Assembly (NCBI GenBank): GCA_031277685.1
Contig: JAITLV010000246.1
Span: 1-64,000 of the forward strand
DNA: 64,000 nt
Reading direction: 5' to 3'
Origin: Sphingobacterium sp.
Lineage (GTDB): Bacteria; Bacteroidota; Bacteroidia; Sphingobacteriales; Sphingobacteriaceae
Part shown: piece by piece, positions 1-7,948 of the stretch
Layout of the letters: each line of letters opens with the position of its first letter
Position numbering within the stretch: the stretch's first letter is position 1
Translations under genes and position numbers: made by a program
Notes under the pieces: model-generated
What the model saw: only the letters and a program-made list of their open reading frames with translations
The model's database searches: none
What the model was told of the DNA's origin: nothing

Positions 1-135
1 ATAGGGACTAAATATTTATTAATCAATTTTATATAAGAGACATAAAAGGCCTCTTTTTTGGTCAGCAAAAATAAGGTTATTCGTTTTTAAAAACAAATAG
101 AATTTGCAATTAAATTACATTTTTATTAATGTAGG

Positions 136-228
136 TCAAAATGTTATCTCTTGTAATTCTGTTAGTTTCGATTCTTGTTGTTGCAAATATACTTTTTCCG
201 ACGTATTGATCCTCTTATTTTTTGACAT
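136..228 (-). CDS. Possible 30-residue small protein
   Basis: A short minus-strand frame starts with ATG at 228 and stops with TGA at 136-138. The predicted peptide begins MSKNKRINTSEKV and continues with a Gln/Glu/Lys/Leu-rich segment that could be helical. An AAAAGGAAG stretch sits a few bases upstream of the ATG. It lies downstream of the minus-strand membrane protein at 363-1013, past the inverted repeat at 282-329. I recognise no family. Length alone gives little statistical support, so this may be chance. Confidence 0.2.
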   Translation of the reverse strand: MSKNKRINTSEKVYLQQQESKLTELQEITF

Positions 229-281
229 CGGTACTTCCTTTTCGGATATTCATACGATTGGATTCACCAGGTACATAAATG

Positions 282-329
282 TTATCGACCTGAAGCGAGG
301 CATTATTGCGCATTACTTCAGGTCGATAA
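282..329. terminator. Perfect 14-bp inverted repeat, possible terminator
   Basis: Arms TTATCGACCTGAAG (282-295) and CTTCAGGTCGATAA (316-329) are perfect complements around a 20-nt loop. The element lies about 34 nt past the stop codon of the minus-strand gene at 363-1013, where a transcript end would be expected. There is no long U tract, so an operator or recombination site is not excluded. Confidence 0.45.
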
Positions 330-362
330 GAATATTGCTGGTATAGTCTTATGGTGACTAAA

Positions 363-1013
363 CTATATCTTTTTATTTAATTCATCCTGCAATTGGCGTT
401 TCAGCAATTGTTCTTTTTCCATTGATTTTTTACGGAATGTCGCAAATTCTTCTTGCGATTGTTCTGCTGTTTTCTGAAACTCTACCGTGTCAACTTTGGC
501 TTTTCGATAAGAAAACAGGAAAATAAAGGTCGCTACAGCCAAAATCCCAATGATCGTCCAAACGACTGTGTTGTATAAACCTTTAGAAGTATTGATCCCT
601 AGAAACGAGAAACTGTCTGTTTTTTGCTGTTCCTGCGCTAACTGATCTTTTAATGTCTGAATAGAATCCTGTAAATTTTTGGTATTGGATGTATAGTTAC
701 TGGATGAGGATTTTAATGTACTGATTTCCTTATGCAGTTTGGCAACCGTATCAATTACGTTCCGTTTTACGATATCGAGGTTGGTTTTACGAACCATTTT
801 GAAATCGTAATTGTTTTTCGATATATAATTTAAGTGATCAAATTGATTTGCCAAACTCCCCTTTCTTAATCCATCAGGACTATATTTATAAGCATCATTA
901 GCTTGTGTTGGAGCGGTAACTGGCACTGCTGCAGGGGTTTGAGCCCTTAATGAAGTGTATGATGAAATAAATAAAATTGTAAAGAATACAAACGCTAGTC
1001 TCAATTTGCTCAT
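363..1013 (-). CDS. Conserved Bacteroidota coiled-coil membrane-anchored protein, function unknown
   Basis: 216 residues. An N-terminal signal peptide (about 1-24, ending SLRAQ) precedes a Pro/Ala/Thr linker and a block containing YKYSPDGLRKGSLANQF and a YISKNNYDFKMVRK-type segment. Then come a heptad-like helix (about 85-130), one transmembrane helix (about 150-170, TVVWTIIGILAV) and a charged cytoplasmic coiled-coil tail. The topology suggests a periplasmic domain tethered to the inner membrane. Similar small proteins in Flavobacteria and Sphingobacteria are, as I recall, sometimes labelled tRNA (guanine-N1)-methyltransferase; nothing here resembles a methyltransferase fold, so I reject that name. 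It is followed by an inverted repeat and preceded by a 151-nt gap to araR; no operon partner is evident. Confidence 0.8.
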   Translation of the reverse strand: MSKLRLAFVFFTILFISSYTSLRAQTPAAVPVTAPTQANDAYKYSPDGLRKGSLANQFDHLNYISKNNYDFKMVRKTNLDIVKRNVIDTVAKLHKEISTLKSSSSNYTSNTKNLQDSIQTLKDQLAQEQQKTDSFSFLGINTSKGLYNTVVWTIIGILAVATFIFLFSYRKAKVDTVEFQKTAEQSQEEFATFRKKSMEKEQLLKRQLQDELNKKI

Positions 1014-1164
1014 GTTGTTGATCGTTATTATAATAAGTTTAATCAGTTTATCCCAGCTACAAAACTAGAATATGACTGTGATAAATATAAGGAATTATTG
1101 AAAAAACGAAAATTGAAAGTGAAATATATTCTTTTTAGTTTTCATTAAATAGCTATAAATAGCA

Positions 1165-1869
1165 TTATCTATCAAGTGACCAGCTTGGAAGATAGCGCAG
1201 AAAAGACATGATTTTTTCCTTATACGCGGCGGTATCTAATTTAAAATAATAAGCACCTTTCTTAGAATTTTCCTTGTCTTTCTCCTTCAATTTGATCAAT
1301 AAACCCGACGACAGCAGCTTACGGCTGAAATTACGTTTGTCTAACTCTATATTGTATACTCCTTCATATAGTGCAGCGATTTGGGGGATGGTGAATTTCT
1401 CTGGTAAGAGTTCAAATAGAATCGGATACAAAGCTGCTTTCATGCGTAGCCGATATTGTGCGGCGCTGATCATCTCGTCATGATCAAAGATCAATTTTGG
1501 GTATTGTTGTAATGGGAACCATTTCGCCTCATAATCGTCGCTTAAAATATGCTTATACTGCTGTGTGTCAATTAAGGCAAAGTAACAGATGCTGACAACT
1601 CTGTTATTGGGTTCGCGTTTGGGATCACCAAAGACACTACATTGTTCCATATAAACGTTTTCCAGCCCCGTCAATTTTTTCAATACTCGACTGGCGGCTT
1701 CCTCTGGACTCTCATTAGGCTGAACAAAACCTCCCATTAAGCTCCATTTATTCCGTTCGGGTTCGAAATCCCGTTTGATTAATAAAATTTCTAAGGATTC
1801 TCCATTGAATCCAAATATGATACAATCTATTGCTAGTAGAATCCCTGAGTCTTGCTTGTAATATTCCAT
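1165..1869 (-). CDS. araR: NUDIX-type L-arabinose regulator AraR
   Basis: 234 residues. The N-terminal half is a NUDIX fold (about 8-145) and the C-terminal half a winged-helix DNA-binding domain (about 150-225). This is the NrtR/AraR architecture known from Bacteroides, where the NUDIX domain binds L-arabinose and arabinose releases DNA. The NUDIX box starting at Gly47 is degenerate: against the consensus GX5EX7REUXEEXGU, Gly47, Glu53, Arg61 and Gly68 are kept, but the three metal-binding glutamates are Val62, Lys65 and Leu66. It should therefore sense a sugar and not hydrolyse nucleotides. It is divergent from araB, with a perfect palindrome between the two genes, which supports local control of the arabinose operon. 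An ADP-ribose-sensing NrtR is the alternative, but the neighbours argue against it. Confidence 0.88.
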   Translation of the reverse strand: MEYYKQDSGILLAIDCIIFGFNGESLEILLIKRDFEPERNKWSLMGGFVQPNESPEEAASRVLKKLTGLENVYMEQCSVFGDPKREPNNRVVSICYFALIDTQQYKHILSDDYEAKWFPLQQYPKLIFDHDEMISAAQYRLRMKAALYPILFELLPEKFTIPQIAALYEGVYNIELDKRNFSRKLLSSGLLIKLKEKDKENSKKGAYYFKLDTAAYKEKIMSFLRYLPSWSLDR

Positions 1870-2045
1870 TTTATATGTTTTTATCTCATTTTTTTGATCT
1901 CAATCCAGTAGGCGTTTTAAATCTCTAAAAAAGGTAAATAGCTTGAAATAAGTCTAATATTTGGTTTGTATAAAGCAAAAACCTTGTAAAACGATAGCTG
2001 GATTTTACTTGAGCTCTCCATCATTTGACGGGATGAAGTTAGTTC

Positions 2046-2087
2046 AATTTTTTAAATATGAAAATTTTCTTTCATATTTAAAAAATT
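2046..2087. promoter_or_regulatory. Perfect 18-bp palindrome, candidate AraR operator
   Basis: The left arm AATTTTTTAAATATGAAA (2046-2063) and right arm TTTCATATTTAAAAAATT (2070-2087) are exact reverse complements separated by ATTTTC. Two-fold symmetry fits a dimeric winged-helix regulator. No poly-U follows and it lies upstream of araB, so terminator function is unlikely. That AraR binds here is inferred from position. Confidence 0.65.
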
Positions 2088-2100
2088 AAATGTTTATTTG
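2070..2100 (+). promoter_or_regulatory. Candidate araB promoter overlapping the palindrome
   Basis: TTTATTTG at 2093-2100 matches the Bacteroidota -7 consensus TAnnTTTG at seven of eight positions. A TTTC at 2070-2073, inside the right arm of the palindrome, sits 19 bp upstream in the place of the -33 TTTG. If this is the promoter, a protein bound to the palindrome would block the -33 element, consistent with repression. Confidence 0.35.
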
Positions 2101-2197
2101 ACACTAATTATTTTTTGCGGTCCGCGCTGTCGTGCGACTAAAAAAACAAGTGCAATGCACAACTATCAATTTTTGTTATAAACCAAATTCAGCTAAC

Positions 2198-3886
2198 ATG
2201 AATAAATCTTATGTCATCGGGGTGGATTATGGAAGTGATTCTGTCCGTTCTGTCTTGGTCGATGCGTGTAATGGGGAGGAAATTTCATCTTCTGTTTTTT
2301 ATTATCCGCGTTGGAAAAAAGGAGCCTATTGTGATGCGACTATCAGTCAATTCAGACAACATCCGCTCGATTACATCGAAGGCTTAGAAGCAACAATAAT
2401 AGACTGTCTGCAAAAGTCGGGCATTCCGGCTATTGGTCAGGCTGTAAAAGCAATTTCAGTTGACACGACCGGTTCTACTCCGGTTGCTGTCAACGAACAA
2501 GGTGTACCATTGGCTTTATTGGATGAATTCAGTGAGAATCCCAATGCAATGTTTGTCTTATGGAAGGACCATACAGCTGTCGAAGAAGCCAGTGAAATCA
2601 ACCTGTATAACGAAAATAGTGCTGTTGATTATTTAAAATATGTCGGTGGTGTCTATTCTTCAGAGTGGTTTTGGGCCAAATTATTACATGTTTTTCGTAT
2701 AGATGAAGGGGTACGCCGTGCGACGTTCAGCTGGGTGGAGCATTGTGATTACATTCCGTTCCTATTAACTGGAGGAACGAATGCAAGGGAGATGAAGCGA
2801 GGTGTATGTTCGGCGGGACATAAGTCTCTTTGGGCTGCAGCATTTGACGGTTTACCTCCAAATACATTTTTTTCAGGAATAGATCCCTTGCTGGATGGTA
2901 TGGTAGACCGATTGTTTTCGAATACCTATACCGCAGATCAGTCTGCAGGAAACCTATGTGCAGTCTGGGCTGAGCGCTTGGGACTTACCACATCCGTTGT
3001 GGTGGGCATTGGCGCATTTGACTGCCATATGGGAGTTGTCGGTGGCCAAATTGAACCCTATTACCTCAGTAAAGTCATGGGGACATCGACTTGCGATATG
3101 TTGGTGGCTCCGAAAGAGGAGGTTCAGGATATCTTGGTAAAAGGCATATGTGGACAGGTAGATGGATCAATTATTCCTGGAATGATTGGGATGGAAGCCG
3201 GTCAATCTGCTTTTGGTGACGCCTATGCATGGTTTAAACAAGTTTTATTGTGGCCTGCAAAAGATCTTATTCCCCATATTGAAGGGATTTCAGAGCAACA
3301 ACGCGCGCAAGTGATTACTTCACTTGAGGAACAGTTACTGACCAGATTGAGCGAAAAGGCCGCTGATATTTCGCCAATGCAGTCGGCCGAACTGGCTATG
3401 GATTGGTTCAACGGCCGACGGACACCTGACGCCAATCAGGCGCTCAAAGGAGCGATCACTGGCTTGCATCTGGGGACAGACGCACCCCGGATTTTTCGCG
3501 CTATTGTTGAGGCGACTTGCTTTGGTGCAAAAGCCATTGTGGATCGTTTTGTCGAACAGGGGATTACTGTTAAAGGCCTAATCGGTCTGGGAGGAGTAGC
3601 GAAAAAATCACCTTTCATTATGCAGATGATGGCAAATGTCATGAATATGCCGATAAAGATCCATAAAAGCGAGCAGACCTGTGCCATTGGCGCAGCGATG
3701 TTTGCGGCAACCGCGGCGGGTCTGTATACAAAGGTCGAAGATGCTATGCAGGCGATGGGACAGGGATTTGAACGAACATATACACCCGAGGAAAAATGGG
3801 TACAGTTCTATACCAAACGTTATGAACGCTATAAAGCACTTGGTCACTTTATTGAGGATAAAAAAACGCTGTCTGTGAATATTTAA
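2198..3886 (+). CDS. araB: L-ribulokinase AraB
   Basis: 562 residues from the ATG at 2198; an upstream GTG (2132) only adds residues from the leader. FGGY-family sugar kinase that phosphorylates L-ribulose to L-ribulose 5-phosphate in the cytoplasm. Visible marks: the N-terminal phosphate-binding strand-turn GVDYGSDSVRS, the DTTGSTPV segment, and a C-terminal ATP-domain block with GLGGVAKKSPF and a CAIGAAMFAA helix. Length fits AraB-type kinases (about 550-570) and exceeds xylulokinases (about 490-500). It is the first gene of araB-araD-araA, with araD 18 nt downstream. Probably repressed by the adjacent AraR. Confidence 0.93.
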   Translation: MNKSYVIGVDYGSDSVRSVLVDACNGEEISSSVFYYPRWKKGAYCDATISQFRQHPLDYIEGLEATIIDCLQKSGIPAIGQAVKAISVDTTGSTPVAVNEQGVPLALLDEFSENPNAMFVLWKDHTAVEEASEINLYNENSAVDYLKYVGGVYSSEWFWAKLLHVFRIDEGVRRATFSWVEHCDYIPFLLTGGTNAREMKRGVCSAGHKSLWAAAFDGLPPNTFFSGIDPLLDGMVDRLFSNTYTADQSAGNLCAVWAERLGLTTSVVVGIGAFDCHMGVVGGQIEPYYLSKVMGTSTCDMLVAPKEEVQDILVKGICGQVDGSIIPGMIGMEAGQSAFGDAYAWFKQVLLWPAKDLIPHIEGISEQQRAQVITSLEEQLLTRLSEKAADISPMQSAELAMDWFNGRRTPDANQALKGAITGLHLGTDAPRIFRAIVEATCFGAKAIVDRFVEQGITVKGLIGLGGVAKKSPFIMQMMANVMNMPIKIHKSEQTCAIGAAMFAATAAGLYTKVEDAMQAMGQGFERTYTPEEKWVQFYTKRYERYKALGHFIEDKKTLSVNI

Positions 3887-3904
3887 ATCTATGAAATTCT
3901 AATT

Positions 3905-4597
3905 ATGTATAGTTCAATCAAAGAAGAAGCTTACTACTGCAATATGGAATTGCCTAAGCTGGAGCTGGTGCTTTTCACCTTTGGTAATGTCAGTGTTGTA
4001 GACCGTACTAAAGAGGTTTTTGCCATTAAGCCCAGTGGGGTGCCTTATGCCGAACTAACGCCTGATCACATGGTTGTTGTGGATTTTGACGGCAATATCG
4101 TTGACGGCAATCTTCGTCCCTCGTCCGATACGAAAACACATGCCGTTCTATATAAGCACTGGACGGAAATAGGGGGTATCACTCATACCCATTCAACATA
4201 TGCGACGGCTTGGGCACAGAGCCAGCGTGCTATTCCCATCTTCGGAACGACTCATGCAGATCACCTAACGGCCGATATTCCCTGTGCGCCACCGATGAGC
4301 GACGACATGATTGCCGGGAATTATGAGTATGAGACGGGCTTCCAGATTATCAACCATTTTGCTGACCATCAACTGGACTACAGGGAAGTGGAAATGATCC
4401 TTGTCGGAAATCACGCGCCTTTCGCCTGGGGTAAAGATGGGATGAAATCGGTATATCATAGCGCTGTTTTAGAGCAGGTCGCCAAAATGGCCTGGCTAAC
4501 CGAGCAGATTAACCCCGACGCTCCGCGCCTGAAACCCGCACTGATAAAAAAACATTATGAGCGAAAACATGGTACGAATGCCTATTACGGGCAATAA
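3905..4597 (+). CDS. araD: L-ribulose-5-phosphate 4-epimerase AraD
   Basis: 230 residues, class II aldolase/epimerase family. It converts L-ribulose 5-phosphate to D-xylulose 5-phosphate, feeding the pentose phosphate pathway. The zinc ligands are visible: the THTHS motif gives His94 and His96, and NHAPFAWG gives His170, almost the same numbers as in E. coli AraD (95, 97, 171). The SSDT phosphate-binding turn is present, as is FTFGNVS near the N-terminus. The length is that of the family. It lies between the kinase and isomerase genes, completing the pathway. A fuculose-phosphate aldolase is the related alternative but lacks this context. Confidence 0.94.
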   Translation: MYSSIKEEAYYCNMELPKLELVLFTFGNVSVVDRTKEVFAIKPSGVPYAELTPDHMVVVDFDGNIVDGNLRPSSDTKTHAVLYKHWTEIGGITHTHSTYATAWAQSQRAIPIFGTTHADHLTADIPCAPPMSDDMIAGNYEYETGFQIINHFADHQLDYREVEMILVGNHAPFAWGKDGMKSVYHSAVLEQVAKMAWLTEQINPDAPRLKPALIKKHYERKHGTNAYYGQ

Positions 4598-4640
4598 TCT
4601 ATTGTATTAAAAAAATCTATTGCTAAATCAATCATTAATA

Positions 4641-6143
4641 ATGAATATCAATTTAAAAGAGCTTGAGGTCTGGTTTGTCGTGGGAAGCCAGGACCTATAC
4701 GGTGAAGAGACATTGCGACAAGTTGCTGTACATGCGACAGAAATTGCCGAATATTTAAACACACACAGATCAATTCCTGTTGCCGTAAAATACAAACCAA
4801 TTGTCAAAAATGCGGATGAGATTTATGCGACGCTAACCGCAGCAAATCAGCAGAAAAATTGTATTGGTGTCATCACCTGGATGCATACATTTTCTCCTGC
4901 AAAAATGTGGATTAGGGGATTAAAAGCCCTGCAAAAGCCCTTATTACACCTTCATACACAATATAATCAGGATATTCCTTGGAGTAGTATTGATATGGAC
5001 TTTATGAACCTCAATCAGAGTGCCCATGGTGACCGTGAATTTGGGCATATTGTCAGTAGGTTGAAGATCGCACGTAAGGTTGTCACTGGGCATTGGCGCG
5101 ATGAAGAGGTGCTGGAACGGATCAATGTCTGGATGCGGGCAGCGGCAGGCTGGTACGATTGGCAGGGTGCTAAATTTGCGCGATTTGGAGATAACATGCG
5201 TTATGTAGCGGTGACGGACGGTGATAAAGTGGAAGCGGAATCGCAGTTCGGATTTTCTGTAAATACGTACGCCATTGGAGATTTGGTAGCGGTTATTAAT
5301 GCCAGCTCCGCGGAGGAAGTTCAAGAATTGCTGGCGGAGTATGAAGCAAGCTATGAAATGGCAGATAATGTAAAAGTAGGTGGTGAATTTCATGACAACC
5401 TACTTGAAGCTGCAAAAATAGAAATTGGCCTACGCAAGTTTTTACAGCGTGGCAATTTTAAAGGGTTTACCGATACGTTTGAGGATCTTCATGGCATGGT
5501 ACAGCTCCCGGGACTAGCGGTACAGCGTCTGATGGCAGAAGGCTATGGTTTTGCTGGTGAGGGCGATTGGAAGACCCCGGCTTTGGTACGGGCGTGTAAG
5601 GTTATGGGGGCAGGTCTGCCAGGGACAACGGCATTTATGGAGGATTATACCTACCATTTTGATCCACAGAATGCCATGGTACTGGGCTCGCATATGTTGG
5701 AAGTGGATCCTGCATTAGCGATCGGAAAACCTCGGATTGAAGTACACCCTTTGGGTATTGGGGGAAAGGCTGACCCTGCGCGTCTGGTCTTTAATGGTCA
5801 ACATGGGGATGCCTTAAATGCCTCCTTGGTGGATATGGGGACACGCTTCCGTCTCGTGGTCAATAAAGTACAAGGGGTTACTGTGGACGAAGAATTGCCA
5901 AAACTTCCTGTAGCCCGGGTACTTTGGAAACCACTTCCAGACATGAAAACAGGTTGTAGCGCATGGATTATAGCAGGCGGGGCACACCATACGGCATATA
6001 GTCTTAACCTTACACCTGAATATCTGGAGGATTTTGCCCGTATTGCCGGACTGGAATATGTCCTGATCGATGAGCAAACGACCTTAGGCAAACTTGAAGA
6101 TCAATTGAAATGGAATGAACTTTATTATTTACTCAGTAAATAA
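4641..6143 (+). CDS. araA: L-arabinose isomerase AraA
   Basis: 500 residues from the ATG at 4641, exactly the E. coli length; an upstream TTG at 4620 adds seven residues of no value. It converts L-arabinose to L-ribulose. The N-terminus WFVVGSQDLYGEETL is diagnostic. Manganese and catalytic ligands fall at the expected places: Glu307 (GEGDWKTPAL), Glu334 (FMEDY), His351 (GSHMLE) and His449/450 (GGAHHTAY), against Glu306, Glu333, His350 and His450 in E. coli. It is the third gene of the ara operon and is followed by a hairpin before the transporter gene. Confidence 0.96.
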   Translation: MNINLKELEVWFVVGSQDLYGEETLRQVAVHATEIAEYLNTHRSIPVAVKYKPIVKNADEIYATLTAANQQKNCIGVITWMHTFSPAKMWIRGLKALQKPLLHLHTQYNQDIPWSSIDMDFMNLNQSAHGDREFGHIVSRLKIARKVVTGHWRDEEVLERINVWMRAAAGWYDWQGAKFARFGDNMRYVAVTDGDKVEAESQFGFSVNTYAIGDLVAVINASSAEEVQELLAEYEASYEMADNVKVGGEFHDNLLEAAKIEIGLRKFLQRGNFKGFTDTFEDLHGMVQLPGLAVQRLMAEGYGFAGEGDWKTPALVRACKVMGAGLPGTTAFMEDYTYHFDPQNAMVLGSHMLEVDPALAIGKPRIEVHPLGIGGKADPARLVFNGQHGDALNASLVDMGTRFRLVVNKVQGVTVDEELPKLPVARVLWKPLPDMKTGCSAWIIAGGAHHTAYSLNLTPEYLEDFARIAGLEYVLIDEQTTLGKLEDQLKWNELYYLLSK

Positions 6144-6148
6144 TAACC

Positions 6149-6187
6149 TAAGCCATTTATACCTGCTCTTCTGGTATAAATGGCTTA
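6149..6187 (+). terminator. Perfect 15-bp hairpin between araA and the symporter
   Basis: Arms TAAGCCATTTATACC (6149-6163) and GGTATAAATGGCTTA (6173-6187) pair perfectly around a 9-nt loop, a few bases after the araA stop. There is no U tract after it and the next gene starts 25 nt later. A partial terminator or an mRNA-processing/stability element that lowers downstream expression is as likely as full termination. Confidence 0.55.
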
Positions 6188-6211
6188 TTGATAATAACCA
6201 ATTTGGGAAAT

Positions 6212-7912
6212 ATGGAAAAATTTGCATCTGTGGATTACATTATTTTTGTAATCTACTTCTTTGTTGTGGCAGGGTATGGCTATTGGATCTATCGCAAAAA
6301 GACCACGAGCTTAAGCAGTAGCAAGGATTATTTTTTGGCTGAGGGCTCGCTGACCTGGTGGGCAATTGGCTCCTCGCTCATCGCGTCCAATATTTCAGCG
6401 GAGCAGTTTATCGGTATGAGTGGCAATGGCTTTGAAGTCGGTATTGCAGTTGCTGCTTATGAACTGATTGCTGCAGTTGCGCTGATCATTGTGGCCGTCT
6501 GGTTTATTCCGGTCTATCTGAAAAATAAAATTTTCACGATGCCACAATTTCTTAATAATCGCTACAACGAAACCACGAGCCTAATTATGGCGATTTTTTG
6601 GCTGTTTTTATATGTATTCGTTAATCTTACATCCATTCTTTATCTCGGTGCAATTGCGATATCCAGTATGGCTGGTGGTGGGGATAGTTTCCATGTCATT
6701 ACAGTAGCACTGGCTGTATTTGCTGTGATTATCACCTTAGGTGGTATGCGCGTTATAGGATTTACGGATGTGATCCAAGTGGTCGTACTGATTGTAGGTG
6801 GAGTGGCAACTACGTATGTCGCGTTGACTCTGGTCAGTGAGCAATTTGGGTTAGGTAAGGATGTACTGGCCGGATTTAATAAATTGATGGAGGATTCGCC
6901 GAGCCACTTTAATCTCTTTGTGGAGAAGCCAGGACCCGGTGCGAGTCAGGAAGATATCAATAAATATCTGATGTTGCCTGGGATCGGTATGTATCTGGCA
7001 GGGATTTGGATCGTCAACCTGAACTATTGGGGCTGCAATCAGTATATTACACAGCGTGCTCTTGGAGCCAACTTGAAAACTGCGCGTCTGGGAATACTAT
7101 TTGCTGGATTTCTGAAATTGTTTATGCCGATTATTGTCATGCTTCCGGGGATTGCTGCCTATGTGCTTTACAAAAATGGTGCTTTACAACAGGAGATGGC
7201 ACCAGGTGGCGTTTTTCATGCCGACAATGCCTATTCTGCCATATTGGGTTATCTGCCCAACGGGATGAAGGGCCTCGCATTAGCGGCATTAACCGCAGCT
7301 ATTGTTGCAGGGTTGGCTGGGAAAGCCAATAGTATCGCAACGATCTTTACATTGGACATCTTTAAAAAATACCTCAATAAGGAAGCAAGTGAGGCTAAGA
7401 TGGTATGGGTAGGAAAAATAACGATTGTTGTCTCTATTTTGCTTGCAGTGTTATTTACCTGGAACGATAGTCTGGGCATTGGTGGGGCTGGAGGTTTTAC
7501 GTTTATCCAAAAGTATACGGGCTTTATTAGTCCCGGTGTATTTGCCATGTTTTTATTGGGGATGTTCTGGAAACGTACAACAGGTGCGGCCGCTATAACG
7601 GGACTGATCACTGGGTTTGCATTATCCATATTTTTTAATGAATTTGCAGTGAAGATTTTAGGGCCGGAAACATGGATGTATACTGCTTTCCAAAATAAAG
7701 CTGGAATGTATGAGATTCCCTTTCAGATCTGTATGGGGCTAGCTTTTGTATTTACGCTGCTTGCTATGGTTGCTGTTAGCTTATTTGGACCTAAGGTTAA
7801 TCCGAAAGCGTTTGTATTGGAGCGATCGATGTTTAGGGTGGAGCCTACCGTATTGGCATTGATCGTCGTGACCTTGCTGTTGGTGACTGCTATATATGTG
7901 CGTTTTTGGTAG
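6212..7912 (+). CDS. Sodium/sugar symporter (SSS family), probable L-arabinose importer
   Basis: 566 residues from the ATG at 6212; an earlier TTG at 6188 lies inside the hairpin and is rejected. A solute:sodium symporter of the SGLT type with about 14 hydrophobic helices spanning nearly the whole protein. It has the family's early KDYFLAEGSLTWW and SSLIASNISAEQFIGMSG motifs and the mid-protein NYWGCNQYITQRAL block seen in sugar-transporting members. It sits in the inner membrane and would bring L-arabinose into the cell for AraA. Its place between araA and an aldose mutarotase gene supports this substrate; the sequence alone would not distinguish arabinose from galactose or glucose. Confidence 0.88.
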   Translation: MEKFASVDYIIFVIYFFVVAGYGYWIYRKKTTSLSSSKDYFLAEGSLTWWAIGSSLIASNISAEQFIGMSGNGFEVGIAVAAYELIAAVALIIVAVWFIPVYLKNKIFTMPQFLNNRYNETTSLIMAIFWLFLYVFVNLTSILYLGAIAISSMAGGGDSFHVITVALAVFAVIITLGGMRVIGFTDVIQVVVLIVGGVATTYVALTLVSEQFGLGKDVLAGFNKLMEDSPSHFNLFVEKPGPGASQEDINKYLMLPGIGMYLAGIWIVNLNYWGCNQYITQRALGANLKTARLGILFAGFLKLFMPIIVMLPGIAAYVLYKNGALQQEMAPGGVFHADNAYSAILGYLPNGMKGLALAALTAAIVAGLAGKANSIATIFTLDIFKKYLNKEASEAKMVWVGKITIVVSILLAVLFTWNDSLGIGGAGGFTFIQKYTGFISPGVFAMFLLGMFWKRTTGAAAITGLITGFALSIFFNEFAVKILGPETWMYTAFQNKAGMYEIPFQICMGLAFVFTLLAMVAVSLFGPKVNPKAFVLERSMFRVEPTVLALIVVTLLLVTAIYVRFW

Positions 7913-7948
7913 TATAGAAAAAGACTGTTGAATTATAAATCAAAAGAT

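Larger units (their letters stand above)
1..362. other. Left-end non-coding stretch
   Basis: AT-rich sequence with no convincing long gene. It contains a perfect 14-bp inverted repeat and, on the minus strand, a 30-codon open frame with a purine-rich leader, both listed separately. A plus-strand open frame at 104-346 starts with TTG, is rich in Cys, Phe and Ile, and runs through the inverted repeat; I regard it as chance. Confidence 0.5.
1870..2197. promoter_or_regulatory. araR-araB divergent control region
   Basis: A 328-bp region between the divergent regulator and araB. It is AT-rich and dominated by the perfect inverted repeat at 2046-2087. A GTG-initiated extension of araB to 2132 is possible but would add 22 residues not expected in ribulokinases, so I treat 2101-2197 as the 5' leader. 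I see no convincing promoter for araR on the minus strand. Confidence 0.6.

Noticed and set aside
104..346. 80-residue plus-strand open frame near the left end
   Set aside because: TTG start, unusual Cys/Phe/Ile-rich composition, and it runs through a perfect inverted repeat; no family resemblance.
363..1013. tRNA (guanine-N1)-methyltransferase label
   Set aside because: The protein has a signal peptide, coiled coil and one transmembrane helix and no SAM-binding or knot motifs; I believe the label is an inherited misannotation.
2132..2197. 22-residue N-terminal extension of AraB from a GTG
   Set aside because: The FGGY fold starts at the ATG at 2198 and the extension has no similarity to kinases.
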